DNA of 11,820 bases from JBDRGC01 sp043818215 (lineage in GTDB: Bacteria > Chloroflexota > Anaerolineae > Anaerolineales > UBA11858), in NCBI GenBank assembly GCA_043818215.1, contig JBDRGC010000267.1, forward strand, positions 1-11,820, read 5' to 3'. The notes below the pieces were generated by a model, which had not been told where the DNA came from, did no database searches, and saw nothing but the letters and a program-made list of their open reading frames with translations. How positions within the stretch are numbered: position 1 is the stretch's first letter; every line of letters begins with the position of its first letter. The position numbers and the translations under genes were made by a program. This document shows positions 1 through 4,989 of the stretch, in pieces.

Positions 1-141
1 AAAATTGCGCTCAATTGGATTTTCTAAATTAAAATAACGATAATCAGGAAAGATATTTCTAATCAAAGTCGTCTTTCCCGATTGCCTGGGCCCTGTAATC
101 GCAATGACAGGGAATTTATGCGATAATTCTAAAACTTTGGG
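1..141. repeat. Terminal direct repeat, left copy (circular overlap)
   Basis: Bases 1-141 match 11680-11820 exactly, the two ends of the window. An exact overlap of a single fixed length at contig ends is what a de Bruijn assembler leaves when a graph path closes on itself, and 141 is a commonly used largest k-mer. The simplest reading is a circle of 11,679 bp. A true repeat (two copies of the ATPase gene in direct order) would also produce this. Confidence 0.9.
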
Positions 142-162
142 GGTAATTGCGCGAGGTATCAT
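1..162 (-). CDS. AAA_14/DUF4143 ATPase, N-terminal part (continues at 11679 across the circle junction)
   Basis: This is the 5' end of the ATPase gene whose remainder lies at 10693-11820. It encodes residues 1-54, beginning MIPRAITPKVLEL, and contains the Walker A loop GPRQSGKTT (residues 24-32). It runs off the left edge because the window is a linearised circle: bases 1-141 are identical to 11680-11820. The ATG at 162-160 is chosen because the reading frame meets a TGA at 177-175 just upstream with no other ATG between. No clear ribosome binding site precedes it. Joined across the junction, the protein is 382 aa, a normal length for this family. Confidence 0.88.
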   Translation of the reverse strand, partial: MIPRAITPKVLELSHKFPVIAITGPRQSGKTTLIRNIFPDYRYFNLENPIERNF

Positions 163-182
163 AAAAGCATCATATCACAACA

Positions 183-217
183 GCGCCAAATCCGCAATAT
201 TGTTGCTGATTTGGCGC
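183..217. other. Perfect 10-bp inverted repeat (hairpin) between the kinase stop and the ATPase start
   Basis: Arms GCGCCAAATC (183-192) and GATTTGGCGC (208-217) pair perfectly around a 15-base loop that itself contains GCAA/TTGC. It lies 3' of the kinase stop (268) and about 20 bp upstream of the ATPase start codon (162) in the transcribed direction. No T-run follows on either strand, so it is not a clear intrinsic terminator. It could be an operator or an mRNA structure in the ATPase leader. Confidence 0.6.
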
Positions 218-267
218 AGTTTGACATTTGGTGGAGAATTTAACGCTCCTTAGCATTTTTTACCCCC

Positions 268-3200
268 TTATGAACCATCCCCACTATTCTTTTGCCGTGC
301 CTTGAGATAACGCACAGCCTCCCGTTTGCACTTCAAATTCAAGGCCCCGAGGATCTGGCCTATATGATATTTGACTGTTCGCTCAGAGATATGCAAGGCT
401 TCACCGGTTTCTTTATAGGTGTAGCCCTCGGCGACTTTCTCCAAGACTTCCCACTGCCGCGGTGTTAATACTCCCTCCTCTGTGTCACGGGGGAGGGTAG
501 GGGCCTGCCCTGAGCGTGTCGAATGGGTGGGGGCCGCGAACTCGTCCATCATCCGTTTGGCGATACCAGGGCTGAAGGCTGCTTCACCATGTTGCAGGCC
601 AACTAGAAGCTGGCAAAGTTGGTTGGCTTCCAGGTCTTTGTACAAATAGCCCGAAGCGCCGCTGCGCAGAGCCTCGTAGAGCCGGTCTTCGGATTCAGGG
701 ATGGTCAGGATGACGACTTTGACCTCCTCCATTTCAGCCTTGATGGTCCTCGTGGCTTCGATTCCGTCGCATTCGGGCATATTCAAGTCCAGGAGAGCCA
801 CATCGGGGCGCAGGGCGCGCACTACCTCGATGGCCTGATTCCCATCCCGGGCGGTGCCGACCACCGTCAGGCCGCGGGCCGCCAGCAGGTTGCGCAGGCC
901 GCTCAAAAACAGGGGGTGGTCATCGGCCAGCACGATCCGCAACTCCCGGATTTCAGCCAACTCATCGTCCTCGACACGGGGCAAGAAGCGCGGCAGGGTC
1001 ACGATCACCCGCGTGCCTTTGCCGGGCGTCGAATGAATAGCCAGGCTGCCCCCCCCCCCTTCGGCGCGCTCGCTCATGATAGCGAGACCAAAATGTTTTA
1101 ATATTGAAGATTGAATATTAGGGATTGAAAGTTCTGATTCGGCAATCTTCAATCTTAAATCATCAATCTCAAACCCTACCCCATCATCCATCACCGTGAT
1201 CTGCACCTGATCGTCCGTGACCCGGAAATCGAGTTCCACCCGCGTGGCCTGGGCATGTTTGGCAACATTGGTGAGGGCCTCCTGGATGATACGGAGGGCC
1301 TGCTCCTCCATGTTGGGCGGCAGGATCGGCCCGTTGAGATTTTCTGGCGGCCAGAAGTGGACTTCCACCCCGTGGCGTTCCTGGAATTGTGTCAGGTAGG
1401 CGGGCAGTTCATCGAACAGGCCTGCGGATGGGACAGTGGAGGCTGGTGCCCCGCTTTGACGCAGGCCCAGCAGGTGGTTCCGCAGATTGGCCGCGGCATC
1501 CTGGGCCGCCTGGGTGAGTTGGACTAAATTGGTCTGCGCGGCGGTGATCTGCTCGTTCTCCAACATGGCCTGGACGGCAGCAGCCTGGACGTTTATATAT
1601 CCCAAGACCTGCCCCAGCCCATCGTGCAGTTCCCGGCTCAGGCGGGAGCGTTCGTCCAGGGCGGCCAGTTCGCGCCCTTGTTTTAGGATTTCGGCCTGCG
1701 CCGCTTCAAGGGCGCGCATTTCGGCGTGCAGGTCAGCGGTGCGCTCTGCAACCCGTTCTTCGAGTCCGGTCACCACTTCATCCAGCTGGGCGGCCATCGA
1801 ATTGAAGGCCCCGGTCAGATAGCCGATCTCATCCTCGTTTTGGATGGGGAGCGCAACCGTCAGATCACCCTCTTCCATCTGCCGCGCGCTCTCAGACAAG
1901 GCCTCCAGGGGTTTCACAATCGAGACTCGCAGCAACAGGGGCAGTACAATCATCAGTAAGAGACTGCCGCCGAGCACGATCCCGGCCAGCGGCAGCATAA
2001 AGGCGTGCAGGTAGCGCCGGAAGGCCAGTTGGTAGTTCTCGATCAGGGGGGACGGATCATTTTGGAGCGGCGCTGAAAGCTTGTTCAGGCTGGTGTGCAG
2101 GGCTTCTCCCCGCCCGGAGACCACCCCGCGTACCCAGGGGTTGGCCGAGGGGGTGGAATCTGGGTCGAACACAAAGGGCAGCGGCAGGCCGTTGGTTGTG
2201 ATATCGAAAACCCCATCCGAGTACAGCACGGCCTGAAAGGTGAAAAACGCCTCGGGTTGATATAAAGCCGGCAGATGATCCCAGGTGACCACCAGGCGGT
2301 CGGCTTCGGCGCGGGCGTACAATCCACCACCTGTGCCGGTGGGCGGGTTGGGATCCAGTTCGATCAGCAGCGGGAAGATGATAGGGAGATTGGCAGCATT
2401 GGCTTGCATATCGGGCAGCCTAAAGGCCTGACCCATGGCGATGGCCCCAGAACTGGCTATATAGACCTGATTATAAAATTGCCCATAAAAAGGAAACCGG
2501 AAATCGATTTTATGATTTTGCTGATCTTGCTGGAAACGGACATGCACCCTTTCGCCCAACTCGCTTTCGAAGGAAAACGGGATCTCGGCCACCTGATACC
2601 CGCCAGAGGGATCGGGCGTAAAGCGCAGGGTCTGGTGATCGACCAGGTTGGGCTGAAAGGTGGCAATATAAGGAGGGGCGATCAGCCAGCCCACCGAGCC
2701 CAGCAGGGCCAGGAAGAAGGTCAGGGTGAGCACCGACAGCTTGACCTGTACGCTGGCGCCGCCGGGGACGAAGTTAATATAGTTGGTGGCAAACAACCAC
2801 AAGGCTGCCAGAATCCCAATCGACATGGCGGCGTTGAAAATCGTATACGGCAGCCTGAAGATAAGTAAAACATTGCTGACCCCCAACACAAACAGGATAC
2901 CAAAGACGAGTACAAAGCCCCGCGCGCCCCGCGCCCCCTTCCCCTCGGGTTTCCAGAGTTTGCGAACCCAACTGACAGGCCGGGCATCGGCGGCGATGCT
3001 CTGGCGTAAAAATGCGATGGGAGCTAATAACAAGACAAAAGCCATGCTGTAGGCTGCGAAATAAGGACGAAAATAGACAGTCTCCTGCACGAATAACGAA
3101 ACGTAGCGGTAGACCATATAACCCCCTTCCCACAAAAAATAAACTAGGCTGATGGCAAAGGTCACGCGAGCTTCCCATTTGCGCTGTGGATTACGTTCGG

Positions 3201-3477
3201 GAAAGCGGTAGGCAAATTGGATCAGGAAGACCAGGGCCAGGGCCAGGACGGTGTTTTCGGCATATACGGCCAACAGGCGGTGGTAGGGCGAGAGGGCCGC
3301 GTCCAGGAACATCAGCCCGATGAAAACACTCGCCGCGGCGAAGAAGCCGGTCAGCAGGCTTAGTTGGGGGGTACGATGGTCTCCCAGGCGGCGAACGAGA
3401 AAAACGCTGATCGATAACACCAGGATGAACTGGGTCAGGAAACTGATGGAGGCGGGGGTGAGGGTAATGGCGGACAT
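268..3477 (-). CDS. Membrane sensor histidine kinase fused to a NarL-type response regulator (receiver + LuxR HTH)
   Basis: A complete two-component system in one 1069-aa chain. Residues 1-235 hold about seven hydrophobic segments. A further membrane segment (about 247-270) and one at 491-517 bracket a beta-rich region (273-488) with an FPFYG..Y..VYI.SSG pattern like nidogen-type extracellular domains. HAMP follows (about 518-570), then a coiled linker, a HisKA_3 domain with phospho-acceptor His618 (SRELHDG) and a HATPase domain (N737, D764-G768 DDGVG, G-rich loop near 796-821). A receiver follows (acidic pair D852/D853, phosphorylated Asp897 in LLDLNMP, T925, K947), then a LuxR/GerE HTH (1003-1065). 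The start is supported by GGAG about 10 bases upstream. The ATP lid carries a repeat-encoded insert (770-792), and an 11-base G tract encodes G807-G810. The architecture is NarX joined to NarL, which would leave a DNA-binding domain tethered to the membrane. The signal sensed is unknown. Confidence 0.93.
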   Translation of the reverse strand: MSAITLTPASISFLTQFILVLSISVFLVRRLGDHRTPQLSLLTGFFAAASVFIGLMFLDAALSPYHRLLAVYAENTVLALALVFLIQFAYRFPERNPQRKWEARVTFAISLVYFLWEGGYMVYRYVSLFVQETVYFRPYFAAYSMAFVLLLAPIAFLRQSIAADARPVSWVRKLWKPEGKGARGARGFVLVFGILFVLGVSNVLLIFRLPYTIFNAAMSIGILAALWLFATNYINFVPGGASVQVKLSVLTLTFFLALLGSVGWLIAPPYIATFQPNLVDHQTLRFTPDPSGGYQVAEIPFSFESELGERVHVRFQQDQQNHKIDFRFPFYGQFYNQVYIASSGAIAMGQAFRLPDMQANAANLPIIFPLLIELDPNPPTGTGGGLYARAEADRLVVTWDHLPALYQPEAFFTFQAVLYSDGVFDITTNGLPLPFVFDPDSTPSANPWVRGVVSGRGEALHTSLNKLSAPLQNDPSPLIENYQLAFRRYLHAFMLPLAGIVLGGSLLLMIVLPLLLRVSIVKPLEALSESARQMEEGDLTVALPIQNEDEIGYLTGAFNSMAAQLDEVVTGLEERVAERTADLHAEMRALEAAQAEILKQGRELAALDERSRLSRELHDGLGQVLGYINVQAAAVQAMLENEQITAAQTNLVQLTQAAQDAAANLRNHLLGLRQSGAPASTVPSAGLFDELPAYLTQFQERHGVEVHFWPPENLNGPILPPNMEEQALRIIQEALTNVAKHAQATRVELDFRVTDDQVQITVMDDGVGFEIDDLRLKIAESELSIPNIQSSILKHFGLAIMSERAEGGGGSLAIHSTPGKGTRVIVTLPRFLPRVEDDELAEIRELRIVLADDHPLFLSGLRNLLAARGLTVVGTARDGNQAIEVVRALRPDVALLDLNMPECDGIEATRTIKAEMEEVKVVILTIPESEDRLYEALRSGASGYLYKDLEANQLCQLLVGLQHGEAAFSPGIAKRMMDEFAAPTHSTRSGQAPTLPRDTEEGVLTPRQWEVLEKVAEGYTYKETGEALHISERTVKYHIGQILGALNLKCKREAVRYLKARQKNSGDGS
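508..527. repeat. CCCTGAGC...TCGAATGGG dispersed-type repeat inside the kinase gene
   Basis: This 20-bp stretch resembles the CCCTGAGCTTGTCGAAGGG-type sequence that recurs in many environmental bacterial genomes (recognised from general familiarity, not from a search). It lies in frame in the linker between receiver and HTH (about residues 984-990, THSTRSG), where an insertion would be tolerated. Confidence 0.5.
1049..1059. repeat. Homopolymer of 11 C (11 G on the coding strand) in the kinase gene
   Basis: An unbroken run of 11 C on the + strand, read as 11 G in the gene, encodes G807-G810 in the ATP-binding domain. A one-base slip would remove the end of the HATPase domain, the receiver and the HTH. 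Runs this long are unusual in coding DNA and are prone to slippage, both in cells and in sequencing. Confidence 0.85.
1103..1168. repeat. Two inverted heptamer arrays inside the kinase gene
   Basis: Positions 1103-1130 hold four 7-bp units (ATTGAAG, ATTGAAT, ATTAGGG, ATTGAAA). Positions 1141-1168 hold four units of the opposite orientation (GGCAATC, TTCAATC, TTAAATC, ATCAATC). The segment is AT-rich in a GC-rich gene and encodes residues 770-792, between the DDGVGF motif and the HFGL..M.ERA motif, where HisKA_3-type kinases usually have a short lid. It looks like an intergenic-type short tandem repeat captured in frame. Confidence 0.72.
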
Positions 3478-3541
3478 CCGGGAGGCTCCGGTTGCAGTTT
3501 TGGGGGGAAATCGGGCATGTTAATCATATCATACCCTGGTA

Positions 3542-3672
3542 CTGGGAGCATGGCGTTCCGGTAAACGGTAGTGGTAAAAAAGTAAGTGACGGGCTATTTC
3601 AAGATGCTCCCAGCGGCGTCTCCGCCGCCGAGGACGGCGGCTAGAGCATATTGTGATTTGGTTATCACTTAC
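3542..3672. repeat. Nested palindromic elements upstream of the kinase
   Basis: CTGGGAGCAT (3542-3551) and ATGCTCCCAG (3604-3613) are a perfect 10-bp inverted repeat. Interlocked with it, GTAAGTGA (3582-3589) and TCACTTAC (3665-3672) flank a GC-rich hairpin with arms GCCGCC and GGCGGC and a second GAGCAT arm. The second pair bounds a 91-bp palindromic unit that resembles a small mobile repeat, but no target duplication is visible. Confidence 0.55.
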
Positions 3673-3807
3673 CATCTAAACACCACCGATTTTTGCTGAA
3701 CTGCGATTTTTGCTATCTCTTGCAGTTTTGGCCATTACACTATCCTTTGGATTAAACAAAAAATGCCCGCCGATACCTTCATCAGTGAGCAAATTCCTGT
3801 TTAACGC

Positions 3808-3836
3808 GAAAACCTGGAGAAATTCTCCAGGTTTTC
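3808..3836. terminator. Perfect 29-bp palindrome, likely bidirectional terminator
   Basis: The arms GAAAACCTGGAGAA (3808-3821) and TTCTCCAGGTTTTC (3823-3836) are perfectly complementary around one central A. The outer A/T runs give the GC stem plus U-tract form of a weak bidirectional terminator. No gene ends directly beside it, so it could instead be a leftover of a mobile repeat or a protein-binding site. Confidence 0.5.
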
Positions 3837-3936
3837 TAGGGTGTCATTTTTACTCAGGCGGGGACGACGGGAATGGTAAAATCAGGGGGACAGGATTTTA
3901 TCCGATCATATATCAAGCAAATTGAGGAAAACTCTT

Positions 3937-3960
3937 AGTGCGAAAGCACTTTTTTGTTTT
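3937..3960 (+). terminator. Short intrinsic terminator with GAAA tetraloop
   Basis: Stem AGTGC, loop GAAA, stem GCACT, followed by TTTTTGTTTT. It faces the + strand, although no + strand gene is recognisable upstream. It lies just beyond the 3' end (3959) of the minus-strand DUF5372 gene. Confidence 0.55.
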
Positions 3961-4234
3961 AAGGTGCGACCTTTGTTGTTTCAAGGATGTTGCATTTGCT
4001 CCTGTATTTTATCTGAACTCTTGTAATTCGGCAAGTCCAACTTAACGGAGTCCAACTTAACGGAATAATCCGTTGTTCACCAGATGAAAGCCGAATTTTC
4101 ACCAACTCCGAATGTTTGCTATCCACCTCCGGTATGACTTCGTAGCTTTTCCCTCGCAATGGATGCGTGGGGTGGGTGATACTAATCTGATTACAATGTG
4201 TCTTTATGTGTGTATCTTGTAAATGACTTCCCAA
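3959..4234 (-). CDS. DUF5372 / Y4bD-Y4pK-type small protein, probably a mobile-element remnant
   Basis: The 91-aa frame has the pattern ITHPTHPLRGKSYEV....GEQRIIPLSWT at about residues 19-65. This matches my memory of the DUF5372 (Y4bD/Y4pK-like) family, small proteins carried beside recombinase genes in some transposon-like elements. The residues after PLSWT do not look conserved. A perfect 15-bp tandem duplication (4035-4049 and 4050-4064) doubles PLSWT near the conserved core. No recombinase or transposase is nearby, so this is probably a stranded piece of a former element. The start codon is uncertain because only the region from about residue 17 looks like the family. Its base composition is lower in GC than the kinase gene. 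Confidence 0.55.
   Translation of the reverse strand: MGSHLQDTHIKTHCNQISITHPTHPLRGKSYEVIPEVDSKHSELVKIRLSSGEQRIIPLSWTPLSWTCRITRVQIKYRSKCNILETTKVAP
4035..4064. repeat. 15-bp perfect tandem duplication inside the DUF5372 gene
   Basis: GTCCAACTTAACGGA occurs twice back to back. It keeps the reading frame and repeats the residues TPLSW. It looks recent because the copies are identical. Confidence 0.9.
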
Positions 4235-4377
4235 ATTCGTTGTAGTATTGCCAGCGGAAATCTTTTAGAACTGAACCGCCCTGCCGGGATACGCCTCTCA
4301 TCACGCCGTGTTGTCCAGAAATCCCGGCATAATATCGACAAGTGCGCATCCAACTGGCGATGTGACTGACCGCAAAA

Positions 4378-4417
4378 GAAAAATCCCGCCGGAGCGAAGA
4401 CTCCGGCGGGATTTTTC
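4378..4417. terminator. Strong bidirectional intrinsic terminator
   Basis: A perfect 17-bp stem (GAAAAATCCCGCCGGAG at 4378-4394 with its complement at 4401-4417) closes a 6-base loop and has A/T runs at both outer ends. On the minus strand it lies 23 bases after the stop codon at 4441, as expected for the end of a transcription unit. This is the best terminator in the window and suggests the short frame ending at 4441 was part of a real gene. Confidence 0.88.
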
Positions 4418-4440
4418 ATACTTCATCATCCCCCCTTTTC

Positions 4441-4557
4441 CTACTCATCCAGCAGCAACCAATCGAGCATATCCCCCGGAATGCTCAACGGCGACCCGGC
4501 CCTGGTTTCCAACTCCGCTTCGTGGATCACCTCGGATTTAGTATATTCATGGAACAT
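4441..4557 (-). pseudogene. C-terminal remnant of an unknown gene, 5' end displaced by a MITE
   Basis: The frame ends with ETRAGSPLSIPGDMLDWLLLDE-like sequence and a stop at 4441, followed by a strong terminator. From the nearest ATG (4557) it is only 38 aa, and that ATG lies inside the tip of the MITE at 4549-4761. Removing the MITE and one copy of its 8-bp target duplication leaves the frame open for only a few codons before a TAG inside the next palindromic element (4775-4915). I read it as the tail of a gene whose front was lost or moved by element insertions. I do not recognise the family. A functional short peptide expressed from the MITE cannot be excluded. Confidence 0.4.
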
Positions 4558-4761
4558 TAAAACCGACCATTTTCGGGTCAAAAAGTAACTTCCAGCCACC
4601 ATAGGTATAGCAACCCGGAACATCGACAGATTGCACGAAAAAATTCTCAACCGTCCAAATTTGGGCCACGGTGATCAGTTTTCGGTCAAATCTGCACTTT
4701 TGGCCGCCAATTTGCGTTTTTTGGCCGGAAGTTACTTATTTTTGGCGTTTTAATGATCTAT
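4549..4761. mobile_element. MITE-like element, 213 bp, with terminal inverted repeats and 8-bp target duplication
   Basis: The ends ATGGAACATTAAAAC (4549-4563) and GTTTTAATGATCTAT (4747-4761) are inverted repeats matching at 13 of 15 positions. They are flanked directly by identical GTATATTC (4541-4548 and 4762-4769), a plausible 8-bp target-site duplication. A second inner inverted repeat, AAGTAACTTCC (4583-4593) and GGAAGTTACTT (4727-4737), deepens the palindrome. There is no coding capacity, so it would need a transposase supplied from elsewhere. Several IS families make 8-bp duplications, so the parent family cannot be named. Confidence 0.75.
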
Positions 4762-4774
4762 GTATATTCCCTTC

Positions 4775-4915
4775 GTAACTACTCAGACCGCCCCCATAGC
4801 CCCCAAAATTGGGGGGAAACTCACATTGCGCTTCCTGTTTTTTCGAAGGGAACCCGGATTGCTCACCCAGGATTGGGGGCAGGGGGGCGTTTTAATTACT
4901 TGCCTGAGTAGTTAC
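4775..4915. repeat. Imperfect palindromic element with 12-bp perfect ends
   Basis: GTAACTACTCAG (4775-4786) and CTGAGTAGTTAC (4904-4915) are perfect inverted repeats. Inside them are complementary C-rich and G-rich blocks (CGCCCCCATAGCCCCCAA on the left; TTGGGGGCAGGGGGGCG on the right). No convincing target duplication is visible. It is non-coding and could be a second MITE or a folded termination region for the gene ending at 4990. Confidence 0.6.
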
Positions 4916-4926
4916 TTTCTTTCTTG

Positions 4927-4966
4927 ATTAACTGATTCGCTGATCCGCCTACTCGCTGATTCGCTG
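4927..4966. repeat. Octamer tandem array, five degenerate copies
   Basis: The 8-bp units are ATTAACTG, ATTCGCTG, ATCCGCCT, ACTCGCTG and ATTCGCTG. The array lies 24 bp beyond the stop codon of the secreted surface-protein gene. Confidence 0.7.
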
Positions 4967-4989
4967 GGTCTGCCGTTGAACCGGCGCGT

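Larger units (their letters stand above)
3478..3958. other. Non-coding stretch upstream of the kinase, rich in inverted repeats
   Basis: I find no convincing gene here. It holds nested inverted repeats (3542-3672), a perfect 29-bp palindrome (3808-3836), a smaller hairpin with arms TAAAATC (3877-3883) and GATTTTA (3894-3900), and an intrinsic terminator at 3937-3960. A 48-codon minus-strand frame running through the GC-rich palindrome encodes an Arg run and is most likely chance. The kinase promoter should lie here, but I cannot place it. Confidence 0.6.
4651..4989. other. Gene-free stretch 3' of the surface-protein gene
   Basis: No gene is supported here. It holds the right half of the MITE, the imperfect palindromic element at 4775-4915 and the octamer array at 4927-4966. 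I see no conventional terminator directly after the stop at 4990, although the large palindrome could serve as one. Confidence 0.6.

Noticed and set aside
2275..2868. Long plus-strand frame opposite the kinase
   Set aside because: It is an antisense shadow of the kinase coding region in GC-rich DNA; the minus-strand frame has clear domains.
3710..3925. Plus-strand 71-codon frame with a hydrophobic start
   Set aside because: It starts with TTG, has no ribosome binding site and runs through the perfect 29-bp palindrome, so it is likely chance.
4204..4419. Minus-strand 71-codon frame
   Set aside because: Its first part is encoded by the strong terminator stem-loop at 4378-4417 and no family is recognisable.
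3582..4915. CRISPR array in the repeat-rich stretch
   Set aside because: The repeats are inverted pairs and unrelated palindromes, not regularly spaced identical direct repeats, and no cas gene is present.
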